Source of the DNA: Paenibacillus sp. P25
Lineage (GTDB): Bacteria > Bacillota > Bacilli > Paenibacillales > NBRC-103111
DNA length: 64,000 bases
Assembly: GCA_024704175.1 (NCBI GenBank)
Contig: CP085629.1
Coordinates: 5,766,001-5,830,000, forward strand
Reading direction: 5' to 3'
Made by a program: the position numbers and the translations under genes. A model generated the notes under the pieces. The model searched no databases and was not told the DNA's origin. It worked only from the letters and a program-made list of their open reading frames with translations. Shown here one piece after another: positions 27,939-39,709 of this stretch; the first letter of the stretch is position 1, and the number at the start of each line of letters is the position of its first letter.

Positions 27939-28352
27939 TTATAGACCTCTTTCTGTTTTATTAGTTTTAAAACTCCAAAATTTATGGCCAACAAAGCTTA
28001 TACAAGTGGTTAAAAATAACGCAACAACCTGAGAAATAACCTTATCAAAATTCATAATATGAACCAAAAAAAACAAAACAGATAAATTAACCAAAAACGT
28101 AATCACATATACGGAAATAAATTTACTAATTGAATGAAAAGTATTCCCATTAAATTCTTTGAAGGTTAATAATCTGTTAAGAATATAACTGTTTAATACA
28201 CCAACGATATGAGAAATAAATAATGATAATATATAATTTATCTCAAAAAATAATAAGCAAATAGCATATATGCTATAACCAACTAAGGTATTTGCACATC
28301 CAACCAAAATAAATAAGAAAATTTGATTTTTCAATATTTTATTAATTTTCAT
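27939..28352 (-). CDS. GtrA-family membrane protein
   Basis: 137 aa with four predicted transmembrane helices. Starts with the basic KINKILKNQIFLFILVG and contains NSYILNRLLTF and the C-terminal GHKFWSFK, both typical of GtrA/DPMS-accessory proteins. The family is thought to flip polyprenyl-phosphate-linked monosaccharides made by a GtrB partner. It sits between the GT-C transferase and rfbH, 4 nt before the latter. A GtrB-like gene lies at the far end of the same cluster. Confidence 0.88.
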   Translation of the reverse strand: MKINKILKNQIFLFILVGCANTLVGYSIYAICLLFFEINYILSLFISHIVGVLNSYILNRLLTFKEFNGNTFHSISKFISVYVITFLVNLSVLFFLVHIMNFDKVISQVVALFLTTCISFVGHKFWSFKTNKTERGL

Positions 28353-28359
28353 ATTAATT

Positions 28360-30519
28360 TTACCAAGTTAGTTTGAAATTAACGATCCTAAATACTAGTT
28401 CTCTGGGATCATTTGGAGCAATAATCTTATTTGCATTACTAGTAAATAAGATCTCGGTCTTACCTGGTGGAATAGTAATTTTTTTATTAAATGTTGTTAT
28501 TTCAGATGAAATCATGATCTCGTCTTTAAAAAAATTGTTTGATTCTATGAAAAGCTTCGATTTGTTGCTCTCACCAGAGAATGCGGAAAATGATAAATTA
28601 ATTGTTTTTTCTTCTGATCCCATATTATTGATTTCTAATGTTCCTTTGTACCCACACCACCTCCAGTTATTGTTAGAGTCTCCTTCTAAAGTTGAAAATC
28701 CATTATACCAACTTGTTAATATTGGTTCAGTAAAGATTTTCTTTTTTGCGTTAATTCTTCACTAGAATACTTTTTCAGAGTTCTATCTTTATAATCAATT
28801 AAGTTAAAAAACACTAGTCTATTGTTACTGCTAATTTGTGGGTCTGTATTAATAATAGTTTTGATCTGCGATATAACTTGCTCACCGTTATCTTTATAGC
28901 CTAATCTATCGATATAAATCCCATTGAAATTTGAAAGCACTAAAGATTCTAACATATCTTGCAATGGTAGATTAGCTGTATATTTTATCCATTGATCAGA
29001 TTCTCTACCTTTCATTGAGCCATAACTCCACTTTAGATGGTTAGAATGTAAATAACCTTTAAATAACTCATAGTCACCTAAATTATTTACTGGTGGGTTT
29101 TCCGGAAAAGGAACATAAGGTAATTGAAATATCATTGAATTAATCGGCATTTTTGATTCTATTTCCGATATAAAATTCGCATCATTTTGAAAATCCTTTT
29201 TTGTAGCCGTATAATTTGTAAAATTAGGAACATAATATTCATAGATCCCAAAGGTAAAAACAATTATTAAGGTAATATTTAAAATGATATTAAAATTAAA
29301 CTTTTTATTTCTCATATTTTGTTTTAAATATTCTAATAATAACGCAATTGTCAAAAAGCAAAAAAATGCTATTATTACACTAATTCTATTATAAGCTCTA
29401 ATTTGTGGAGAAATTACTAGGGCAAATAATGAACCAATCCCACCAATTGTACTCAAAAGTATACAAAAAATATTTAAAGTTGATAAGTATTTTACTAATT
29501 GTAAGTAATGATTATTAATATTTGATTCTTTAATTAAAATAAATACAAGTAAAACTATAAATCCAATGATACCAATAACACCAAGGTATTCACTTCCTTC
29601 ATTTGGAAGCGGATGAAGGCGATAGTTATTAATAAGTTTTGTTAATATAGAGATGCCGTGATCATAAACTGGAACAAAAAATTGTGCTATTTTCAAACCA
29701 TAAACTTCAGCTTCTATTGAACTTCTTGCGACCACTAATTTATTTGTACCATGATTCAAAGTGTATATAATACTAGGTAATAAATTCAATAATAATCCTA
29801 TGCATAAAGTAATTAGTAATATAAAGGACCAAAAAGCTTTATTTAAATTTTTTTGAAACAAATTATACATAGTAATAATAAATAAAACAAAAGCTATAAA
29901 AAAGGCATAGTATACGCCAGCAGACGAAAATAATAAAGCAATAATTAAACTACAAGAAAATATAAGCTTTTTTTCTATATTTATTTTTTTGTTTATTAAT
30001 GTTATTGGTTCTTCTCTTTGTATCCAAATTAATATCAATAACATCAAAGGGATTAAGTAATAAGAAGAAAGAAATAAATGAGCTTCACCTCTCATAATAT
30101 GATAAGGTAAAAAAGCGTATATTTGACTGCACAATATTGAAATTATACTGCTTATCTTAAGATATCTAAAAACAACCATTGAAAAAAAGCTGTTAAAGGA
30201 AAAGTTAAAAGATAATATAAATTTAATACTAATGCAAAGTTTTTTGTAAACAGAGAAATAAGTTTTATCACAAAAAAGTGCAAATTATCAGCCATAGGGA
30301 AATCGTATAGTCGCTGAAAAAAGGAGCACCTACATTAGGATTATAAAGATACCATCCATTTTCGATAGTGCTTTTAACAAATAGTGAAGAAAGAAGGCCA
30401 TCACCAGCATAATTAAAAGGAACATATAGATCAGATTCCCATAATCTGAAGTAAAAAAACAATATAACAATTGATAATAAAATACAAAAAACATAAGATA
30501 TACTACCTTTTTTTATCAT
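28360..30519 (-). CDS. Large GT-C-type membrane glycosyltransferase with C-terminal beta module (three frame breaks)
   Basis: About 720 aa after repair. An N-terminal transmembrane helix is followed by an extracytoplasmic loop with AGDGLLSSLFVK...NVGAPF and a restored DLYDFPM. About ten further helices follow (YAFLPYHIMRGEAHLFLSS, and others), a periplasmic-type loop, and a C-terminal beta-rich domain opening with FSTLEGDSNNNWRW and ending PRELVFRIVNFKL. The layout is that of YfhO-like/GT-C enzymes using lipid-phosphate sugars. Breaks are at about 30295 (one base missing in D-L-Y-D), about 30181-30187 (T7 run) and about 28720-28745. ATG 30519 follows GAGGATC. It is probably the acceptor-modifying partner of GtrA/GtrB. 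Confidence 0.75.
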
Positions 30520-30533
30520 ATAGATCCTCAATA

Positions 30534-32915
30534 TTAAATGTATTTTTTCAATTCGTCATTAACCTTCTTGGTCAATTTTTCCCAACTATAGTTTTCTTTA
30601 ATGAGGGTAAAAGCATTCTCAGAGATATGCTTTGCTAGTTCATAATTCTTCATCAGGTATTCTACTTTTTTAACAAACTCTTGTGAATTACTTATAAGAA
30701 CATCACTTTCATCAAGAACAGTATATCCTCTTACTCCAATAGGAGTAGAAACAACAGGTAATCCATTAGCCATATACTCAGCTATTTTTAAGTTCGTGCC
30801 TGAGCCTGTGACCATTGGATTAACCGCAACATCAGCAATAGAATAAATGAGTCTTTTCATATTCTCATCAACGATACCAGCAAAGACAACATTGGGTGGG
30901 GCAGTTCTGTTTTTAAATGCCTGGCATTGACTTCCCATAATAATAAACTTACATTGCGGCAGACTCGGTGCAAATTGTAGAATTTCTTCAACTGCCTCTA
31001 AATTAGGTTTATGCCAACTTCCAATGAAAACTATTATTTTTTCTTCTGATAACCCAAGTTCTGCTTTTCTTTTTGTCTCTCCTCAAAACTTACATAAGGA
31101 TTAGCTTTTAAATCAACTCCATTTGGAACCAAAATAATTTTTTCAGATTCAACGTGATACAGGTCAATTATTTTTGAAATATCATCTTCTGAACAAGCAA
31201 AGATGATATTACTTGTTTTACAGGCTTCTTTTTCAAGATCGAATAATTCTCTTAATAATTTTTTTGACGTTTTATTTTGAGGAAACATAGATTTCTTAAG
31301 CTCATATTCTACATTATGTGAATCGTAAATGACTTTTTTCTTCCCAGCATACTTCTTCAATAGATGAAATAAATAAGGATGGGAAGCAATTAAAATATCC
31401 GAATCCGATAATTGTTCCTCCGCTATTTTATGAAATTCAGGAGTAAGATGGGATAATTCTTCGCATTGCAACATCGGTAACAGGAATACCGATTTGCTTT
31501 TCTAATTCCCATTCTGCTTCAACATGCTTTTGACTCATAGGTATACAAATTTCATTAAAATGGCCTCTATTTAAACGATAACCATTACTATCTTTTGTTA
31601 AGCTTACAATAGTAACATCATAGTTACTATCTAAGTTTTTATAGAGATTATATATTCTTAATTGTCCTCCATGCTTTCGAGGGAAAACAGGATAGGTCGA
31701 TAAAACAGTAATTTTTTTTCTGGACTTTATTGTATTTTTAGATTTATCATTAGTAGAAACTTGTAGTAAATTTTGAATACAATTATCCCAATTGATGGAC
31801 GCAACTTGTTCTTTTGCTAAAACACCCATTTTTTTTGCTAGATCAGTATCATTAGCTAGGATATTCATTTGTTTACCCAGGCTTGCAGGAGTGCTGTCAG
31901 CTAACAAACCGGTCTGTTCATGGATAACAAATTCAGTTGTTCCACCAGAATCTTTACAGGTGATGACGGGTTTGCCACAGTGCATTGCTTCGATTGTAAC
32001 AAGACCGTAATCCTCATCATACGGAACATAAATAACTGCAAGAGCATCCTTATATAGATCGACCAGCTTTTGATTGTTAATATAGCCGATAAATTTAATC
32101 CGGCGATCTCCACTGGCCACATTTCTCAAGTTGCTTTCTTCTGGTCCAGAACCAGCTATCAGAAGTTCAACATCAGAGTTCACATGTTTCATAGCTTCAA
32201 TAATTAAACTAACTCTTTTCGGTCCATCAAGCCTTCCTACGACCAAAAAGTATTTGTATTGGCCTTCGTGCAATTGGGTTAGTGATGTTGGAGGATAAAT
32301 AACATCTACATTTACTGATTCCGGGAAATAATCTTTTCTCTTTGCAACTGTTTGAGAAATAGAAGTATATCTTGCTATTCTTGATGGATGTAAAGCCCAT
32401 TTATCAAGAAAATGAACTATTTTCCTGATTATAGGAGAAGGGAACGCAAAAATATCTTGTGGGTAGTTATATTGATTCTCTTTCAACTCATGGAGCATTT
32501 CAAAAAAATGATCTAAAGGCTTTAAAAGATTATCAGGTTCCTCTGTATAGCTAAGTAAGGTATTAACTTTATCAAATGGAGTTTTCTTTACTTTTTCAGG
32601 CATCTTCAAAAAGTGGTAAGTATCAAATAAACCACGCAAATGATGCGCCATATAAATAACATGATTTTTATGCTGCAGCATCCAGGCCGGATATTTACAA
32701 GTAATTACCATATCAAAATGGGAAAGATCTAGCCTATAGAAGTTTTCATAGCTATCTAATAGATTCCAAAAGTCATTTTCCTGAGTTGGAATTTTGAAAA
32801 GTTCTACTCTATGGTCAGTAATTTCGTCAATTTTGCTATACAAGCCTAGCATCAATTTCTCTATTCCGCCGACAGCAAACGGCTTCGGACTAGGAGAAAC
32901 AATAGCAATATCCAT
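30534..32915 (-). CDS. Tandem GT4-GT4 fusion glycosyltransferase (two frame breaks)
   Basis: About 794 aa. Domain 1 (residues 1 to about 400) is a GT4 enzyme with FAVGGIEKL, YFLVVGRLDGPKR, LLIAGSGPE and the EAMHCGKPVITCKDSGGTTE nucleotide-sugar motif. A Lys/Ser linker leads to domain 2, which starts KITVLSTYPVFPRKHGGQ. It continues across breaks at about 31455-31475 and about 30940-31035 to IIVPNGVDLK-like ILVPNGVDL, a TGSGTNLKIAEYMANGLPVVSTPIG motif and the stop at 30534. Because no stop or start separates the domains, I read one bifunctional enzyme adding two sugars in sequence. It is cytosolic. Confidence 0.78.
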
Positions 32916-32930
32916 GCCGCGTTGCCTCCA

Positions 32931-34130
32931 TTAATTTTCTAGATGTTCAAGTAACTTTAATCGAGTATTAGACCAAGTATAGTTCCTGCTTATTTCATAT
33001 GCTTGCCTGTCCCATTTGGTAACATAACTCTTTATCGTTAGATAATCTCTCCACTGCAGCCGCAATTGCTTCCGATGTGGGTTCAACTAAGTATCCATTT
33101 ACTCCATCTTGGATTAATTCAGCATATCCACCGCCATCTTTACACGCTATAACGGGTTTCTTGAAGGCCATAGCCTCAATTGCCGTCAGTCCATAATCCT
33201 CCTCATAAGCAGGACAGATCACACAAAGTGCATTAGCATACTCCTTAAATAAAGCTTCTTTTGATACTCTTCCGGTGAAAGAAATATTGGACTGAATTTT
33301 CCTGCTCAGAGCTGATTTTAAGTATTTGTTATGCTCTTCTGTAAAGTTTCCATTGGACATCTTTTTCCAGACAATATTATCATCAATATTGATATTCTCA
33401 TTAAAACAATAAGTCAAGATCTCATCAATCTTCTTTAAATCGTCTGTTCTTCCACCTTCCCCTACAATCCTTCCTTTTAACTTAGGCAAAAACTTCATTG
33501 CCTTAACAAAAAGTTCCGGACGTTTGGGAAATTCATGTCTTCCTACTACAATAGGATCAATATAATTAAGAGGTCCATCATAATTAAAAATATCCGGGTC
33601 AATTCCTGCATAAATTACATCTATATTATTTGTTAAATTGTTATAATAATTTATTCTTTTTTGAATGGTCTTACTTCCAGCCAAAATTGTAGATACTTTC
33701 GACAAGGCTAGAGTATCAATTTCACGTATTACTTCTACTGCTTTTCGATGGTAAGGTTTATTCAAACCAACCTCTTGAATTAGACTGGATAAATCATAGA
33801 ATACCTTCATATGATGATAAAACAAAGCAATATGCTTTGGATGATCGATAGCAAATGAAGGGGTTGCGTTGAAATAACCGCATCGAATTTATTAAGATCT
33901 AATTTCATATATTTCCAATAACTGTTTATATATTTAAAAAAATCAGGGTTTTGGTTAAACATATTGCCGTCAATACTGCAAGGTATTTCATTTGTAGTTG
34001 ATATAGTCTCATCAACGTATACGATTTCCACTCTATGTCCAGAGAGTTCAAGTTCTTGCTTCATACGATTTACGACTACTTCAAAACCACCGGTAATTTT
34101 ATAATCAGGTTTTACAATTCCTATTCTCAT
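32931..34130 (-). CDS. GT4 glycosyltransferase (two frame breaks)
   Basis: About 400 aa. GT4/GT-B fold: MRIGIVKPDYKITGGFE, VDVIYAGIDPDIF-like DVIYAGIDPDIF, VVGRHEFPKRPELFV and FKKPVIACKDGGGYAEL with upstream EEDYGLTAIEAMA. Breaks at about 33855-33865 and about 33000; the latter restores an AYEISRNYTWSNTR C-terminus. The acceptor-binding half resembles domain 1 of the next gene, suggesting duplication. Stop at 32931, 16 nt before the next start. Confidence 0.82.
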
Positions 34131-34146
34131 TGTTTTATCACAGCCT

Positions 34147-35668
34147 TTATTTTCGAGCTATAATCGCATAATCTAAATGTCCATACAATAAATTGTTGAG
34201 TCGCTCTACTCCCTCATTAAATTGATCAAGATTAGCTATTTGATTATTATCCGACTCAATCTTAGGCAACCACCAATTTGGTTCTACTCTGCTTGAATAC
34301 TGTAGTTCAGTTTTGGAGAATCCTGTTTGCTTCTACAATATACTGAACAGTAAGAGGATGCACAGGTTTTACATGAGTCGGATCCACGTAGAAGGTTCTA
34401 TAAAAAATAGCAAGGGATAAAGGATTTGGTGTCTCCATTATCAAATAAGAGCCCGGTTTAAGCTTGGAATAGGCTAAATCAACTAATGATATAATTTGGT
34501 CAAAAGGCATATGCTCAATGACTTGCCCGAGAAAAATTCCACCTAATTGTCCATTTTCTAACGAAGCAAGATATTTAATAGCATCCGATTTTATCACTGG
34601 GAGACCACGATCTTGGCAATATTCAACCATATCGTCGTTTAAATCTATACCTTGGACTTTTATATTGTTTTCCATTAAAAGTTCTACAAATTCGCCGCGG
34701 CCGCATCCAATATCCAAAACTTGACTCGAATTATTAAAGTAAGGCAAATATACTTTTTGCCGATTTTTTATCTCCTCAGTGCTTCCTCTAAATTTGTTCT
34801 CGAAGTGTAAATAATCAAAATCTCCACCGGTATAATTAGAATCAATATCCAAGTCAAAGTCATGAGTAGATGCTTCTAAAGAACTTGTTCCTTGAAGATT
34901 TGATTGTAAGGACTTTGTCAATTTGCGTATTCTATAATTATAGAAATTATTATCTGTTCTGATTTGTTCCTGTAATTGGTTATAGTGGTGATTTAATTGA
35001 TCCAATCTTTGACTGTTAAAGCTTTCTTGTTCCTGAATTACTCTTATAAAATTAGTATTATTAATTAGATCTCCATTGAATTCGGTTAGTCTATTATTAA
35101 TTTCTTCCAGTCTATTATTAGTTTCTTCAACTGACAATTTCAGATGATTTAAAGAGTCAAATTTTATATCAGCATCTCTTAACTGAACACCTAAATTATC
35201 TAAATCAACCATTAAAACTTTGACCTTCTGTTGAAGATCTGTAATAAAGTTATCATTAATATCCGATTTAATTGTGGTAATATAGGAATTCATCGTTTGA
35301 AGTGTGTTACTTATTTCATTTATTGATCTAGTAACAGAACCATTAAATTCTTTTTGAAGCTCAAATGTTTCACTAACGTACCATTTTAATAATTTACGGA
35401 CAATCTTTTTTCCTAAAACAATAAATTTGCCGATAAATTTTCTATGGGATACAATTGGTCTATCAGCTGAAACATTCCATAAGATATTATTATTTTCTCT
35501 TTCAATTAAAATCCTCGAAAGATCAATTAAATTATTTGAACTGAACACCATATTATTAGATGCGGTATTTTCGTGGAATTCGTCTAATTCTTCTCCATTT
35601 GAATAATTAACGATTTGCTTTTTTAAATAATCCATTAATTCCTCTGCCGTTTTAAATTGATTGCTCAT
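34147..35668 (-). CDS. WbdD-like SAM methyltransferase with coiled coil (one frame break)
   Basis: About 507 aa. Residues about 1-60 are polar and residues about 110-255 form a long coiled coil (repeated Asn/Leu/Glu heptads such as ETNNRLEEINNRL). The class I methyltransferase domain has VLDIGCGRGEF (SAM motif I), VQGIDLN and FLGQVIEHMP. The frame breaks at about 34310; the next frame gives RVEPNWWLP and a stop at 34147. It lies directly downstream of wzt. In ABC-transporter O-antigen systems, methylation by WbdD-type enzymes caps the chain and the coiled coil acts as a length ruler. That role here is inferred. Confidence 0.82.
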
Positions 35669-35672
35669 AAAT

Positions 35673-36939
35673 TTACTTCTCCTTTAATATCCATTTATGA
35701 GGTATATATGCAACGCCTCTGTCATTTTCATAGGAATTAATATGGAATACTGCAAACTTGTTTTATATAATCATATGGTGTTCCATCAATGTGATGACAA
35801 GCAATATCCAAAAAGTATTTACCTTCCGTTAAATTAAGGGAACTGATTTCAACATTCAAGATACCACTATCGGTTAAATGTAAGTTTTGCTTATCTATAA
35901 ATGTATTTGTACCATAACAATGAGTACCATCATTTTTAAAAATACCAAACCCAAAGGCTGTTTGGTCTATATCTTCTTGATTATTTACATCATATTTAAT
36001 TTCTACAGTCATTGGAGTACCTTTACCGAAGATATTCTTCATATCTCCATTAGCATCTTTTAACAATATATTCTTTATTTCTATTTTTTTATTTCCCCAC
36101 CGCTTTTCAGATTGATCAGCTGTTTTCTCACTTTGCCCTTCTTGGATTTGTTCCTGTTTGGACTCTATTTCTTGGTTTTGAATTTCACGGTTCATACGTT
36201 CCTCTTCAGTAAGAGTTAGGAAATCCATATAATCTCTTATAACTTCCCTAGGGTCACCTGATTGCTTAACTTTAGACTCATGTATCCAATAAACTTCATC
36301 ACATAAACGTTCCATAGTTCCATTATCATGTGAAACAAAAACAATTGTTTTCCCTAATCTCTTAAACTCTTCAATTTTACTAATGCATTTTTTTTGAAAA
36401 GCACTATCACCAACCGCTAATATTTCATCTATCAGCAATACATCAGGGTCTACATGTATTGCAATTGAAAATGCTAATCTCATATACATCCCAGAAGAAT
36501 ATGTTCTTACAGGATTGTCTATATAATTACTCAGCTCAGAAAATTCTATTATTTCTTCTAACTTTTTATCAATTTCCTTACGACTTAATCCAAAAATTGA
36601 TGCATTCATATAAATATTTTCTCTTCCGGTAAAGTCCATATGAAAGCCGGCACCTAATTCTAATAAACTTGAAACTCTTCCATTTATCTCTACATATCCT
36701 TTATCCGGCATCAAGATTTTTGTTAAAATTTTGAGCAAAGTACTTTTGCCAGATCCATTTCTTCCTATCAGTCCAACCATTTTCCCTTTAGGGATTGTGA
36801 TTGAAACATCTTGGAGTACCCATTTCTCTTGGAAGACTCCTTTACTTCGATACAAGAATTTCTCTTTAAGAGTAATTGGCTTGTCTTGATATATTTTATA
36901 TTTTTTCCATACATTCTCGATTTTGATTGCTGGTATCAT
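35673..36939 (-). CDS. wzt: Polysaccharide ABC transporter ATPase Wzt with C-terminal glycan-binding domain (one frame break)
   Basis: About 422 aa. The ABC domain (residues 1 to about 245) has Walker A GRNGSGKST, Q-loop-region AGFHMDFTGRENI, signature YSSGMYMRLAF and Walker B LLIDEILAVGD. A Glu/Gln-rich linker leads to a beta-sandwich C-domain (residues about 280-420) of the O9a Wzt type, which recognises the finished non-reducing end before export. The frame breaks near 35757; the next frame gives FHINSYENDRGVAYIPH and a stop at 35673. It forms the exporter with Wzm and, with the capping methyltransferase, couples length to export. Confidence 0.92.
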
Positions 36940-36953
36940 ATCAGCTCACCTTT

Positions 36954-37738
36954 TTAAATTTCCTCTATAAACTTATACTTCATTTTCCTAAATACAGATT
37001 GAGACAAGAGCAAAAAGATTATTGAAATGATTCCTATAATTAGCAAAGCAAATAAATCAGGTCGCTGATTATAATAAAAGACATCCCTATATGAGGACAT
37101 TAATAGTCCAAGTGGATTCCAATTAAACAACCATCTATATTGTTCTGGAACCATTGAAATCGGAAACAGAACGGGAGTAAGATAAAATAAAGCACTTATA
37201 AAAATAGTAAGAATATGCTCTAAATCCCGAAAAAAACAGTAAGCGAAGAAATCAGAAAGGAAAATCCGATCGTAAGTATAACTTGGATTAACAGAATTAA
37301 TGGTAGCCAAATATAATTAATATTTGGGTAATAACCAAAAATCGCTAAGGCTGGAATGAGAATAATTAGTCCATATAAAAAATTCATTAACCCACCAAAT
37401 ACAACGGATAATGGTAGTATTTCATGAGGAAAATAGATTTTTTTGATTAAGTTAGAAGAACTAACAATAATCGAAGAGCTTGTTTGAACTGAAGAACTAA
37501 AAAAATTCCAAGCTAGCAATGATGAAAATAAAAAGATTGGGTAATTTTCAACTTGCATTCTAACAATTATTGAGAATAATATTGAATATACAACTAACAT
37601 TAGTAACGGATTTAAGAATGTCCAGAGGAATCCAAAAAATGATCCTTTATATCTAGTTCTTAAATCTTTTGAGACAGAATTTTTAAGAAATTCTCTATAT
37701 CGATAGATTTCTTTCCAATCATTTAATATATTCGTCAT
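36954..37738 (-). CDS. wzm: Polysaccharide ABC transporter permease Wzm (one frame break)
   Basis: About 261 aa, six transmembrane helices, ABC-2 type. It opens with RYREFLKNSVSKDLRTRYKGS and FGFLWTFLNPLL, the amphipathic entry and first helix typical of Wzm/TagG permeases. The frame changes at about 37220-37235 and continues with RDLEHILTIFISALFYLTPV. Exports the undecaprenyl-PP-linked glycan. Two ATGs are possible (37747, 37738); the first overlaps the end of rmd. Confidence 0.9.
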
Positions 37739-37739
37739 C

Positions 37740-38696
37740 CTAATCATTTCTCCTAAGACTATTCATTACATCTGTTAAAGTCTGTATTAACGGTATTTCC
37801 GGCGACCATCCGGTTGCCAATTTCAATTTATTATTATCTCCAATATATATGGGTATATCTGAAGGGCGCATTCTACTTTCATCCCTTTTAACAATAATTT
37901 CCTTTGTTGACAATGAAATTAGAGTGTCTAAAATTTCTTGTATTGAAACTGCTTTATTCGAAGAAATGTTATAAATTTCTCCAAATATATTTTCTTGTTG
38001 AAGCAATAAATAATAGGCTCTTACAATATCTCGAACATCAGTAAAATCCCGTTTTGATTCTAAATTTCCCACACATAGAATATTATCTTTTCGACCGAAT
38101 TCAATATCTGCAATTTGTTGTGAAAAATCTGCAACTACGAATCCCAATCTTTGCTTGGGACCTATATGATTAAAAGGTCTCGCATGAACGATCTTCAGGC
38201 CATAAACCTCGTAATATTGTTTACAATAAAAAGAAACAGAAGCTTTAGATATACCATAAGGACTTATTGGATTGAGTTGAATATCTTCTTTAATCGGCAT
38301 TAAGGAACCATCAACTTTGCCGTATTCTTCCGAGGAACCAACAGTAAGTACTCTTACTTTGTTTGCGATCTCACTTTTTAAAACAGCTTCTAACAATGTT
38401 AATGTACTGACTACGTTTGCCTCAAGTGTCGTAACTTTATTTGACCACGATTCTTTTACATTACTTTGTCCCGCCAGATGATAAATCTCATCAGGTCTAA
38501 TTTCATTGAGTAAATCAATTAACTCATCCTGATTGTCTAACCCTGATTTTAGAAGCCGGATACCTTTATCAGAAACAAGATTAGGACAACCTTGTCTAGT
38601 TGTCCCCCAAACTTCATAGCCTAAATTAATTAAGTACTCAGCCAAATATTGTCCAACAAATCCGTTTACACCAGTAATTAGCGCTCTTGCGGTCAT
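37740..38696 (-). CDS. rmd: GDP-4-keto-6-deoxy-D-mannose reductase
   Basis: About 318 aa, intact SDR. ALITGVNGFVGQYL, HLAGQSNVKESW, GSSEEYG and YGISKASV, with RPFNHIGPKQ typical of Rmd. It reduces the Gmd product to GDP-D-rhamnose; a fucose synthase would look different around the active site. ATG 38696 follows GAGGGTGG. It is coupled to gmd (12-nt spacing) upstream and wzm downstream. Confidence 0.88.
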   Translation of the reverse strand: MTARALITGVNGFVGQYLAEYLINLGYEVWGTTRQGCPNLVSDKGIRLLKSGLDNQDELIDLLNEIRPDEIYHLAGQSNVKESWSNKVTTLEANVVSTLTLLEAVLKSEIANKVRVLTVGSSEEYGKVDGSLMPIKEDIQLNPISPYGISKASVSFYCKQYYEVYGLKIVHARPFNHIGPKQRLGFVVADFSQQIADIEFGRKDNILCVGNLESKRDFTDVRDIVRAYYLLLQQENIFGEIYNISSNKAVSIQEILDTLISLSTKEIIVKRDESRMRPSDIPIYIGDNNKLKLATGWSPEIPLIQTLTDVMNSLRRND

Positions 38697-38707
38697 TATA
38701 TCCACCC

Positions 38708-39686
38708 TCAAGCGTTTTGTACAAGCTTTTGGTTTTTCTTCAAATCACTCTCGACCATCATTGTAACTAATTGTTCAAAGCCTACTTCAAGCTTCCACCC
38801 GAGCTTTTCCTTTGCTTTAGTACAATCCCCTAACAAGAGATCTACTTCAGCAGGTCTAACGAATTTCGGATCAATTACTACATAATCTCTCCAATTCAAT
38901 CCTACATGCCCAAATGCGATTTCGACCAGTTCCTGAACCGTATGGGTTTCACCCGTGGAAATGACATAATCATCCGGTGTTTCTTGCTGCAGCATAAGCC
39001 ACATAGCCCTGACATAGTCACCGGCAAACCCCCAGTCACGCTTAGCATCCAAGTTCCCCATACGTAGTTCTTTTTCAAGACCAAGCTTAATTCGAGCCGC
39101 TGCATCAGTTACTTTACGGGTAACAAACTCAACACCGCGGCGAGGAGATTCATGGTTAAACAAAATTCCCGAGCATGCGAACATATCGAAGCTTTCACGA
39201 TAATTAACCGTAATCCAATGCCCATATACCTTAGCTACTCCATAAGGACTTCTTGGATAAAAAGGAGTTGTCTCCTTTTGAGGGGTTTCTACCACCTTAC
39301 CAAACATTTCACTGCTTGATGCTTGGTAAAATCTTGCGTCAGGTTTGGTTAAACGAACAGCTTCCAACATATTCGTTACGCCGATACCAGTGGATTGGCC
39401 TGTAAGAACCGGTCTGCCCCCACGAAGTTCCTACAAAAGATTGAGCAGCAAGATTATATACTTCATCAGGGTTAGATTCTTTAATAGCATTGATTAAAGA
39501 ACCTTGATCGAGCAGATCACCTTCAATAAATTCGATTTCATTTTTGATATGCTCAATATTCTCCATAATAGGCACACTGGTTCTTCTACGAAGACCATAC
39601 ACTTTATATCCTTTCGATAATAAAAGCTCTGCTAAGTATGATCCGTCTTGTCCTGTGATACCAGTGATAAGCGCTTTTTTAGTCAT
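38708..39686 (-). CDS. gmd: GDP-mannose 4,6-dehydratase (one frame break)
   Basis: About 326 aa. ALITGITGQDGSYLAE, RRRTSVPIMENIEH, YNLAAQSFVGTSW, QASSSEMFG, YPRSPYGVAK and NHESPRRG are diagnostic. The frame changes between about 39370 and 39425, in the segment expected to read PVLTGQSTGIGVTNMLEA. It makes GDP-4-keto-6-deoxymannose from the ManC product. Confidence 0.94.
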
Positions 39687-39709
39687 GATAATCTCCCTAA
39701 TTGTAGTTA

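Noticed and set aside
37740..39686. GDP-L-fucose pathway
   Set aside because: The second gene carries Rmd-like rather than fucose-synthase-like motifs, so GDP-D-rhamnose is more likely.
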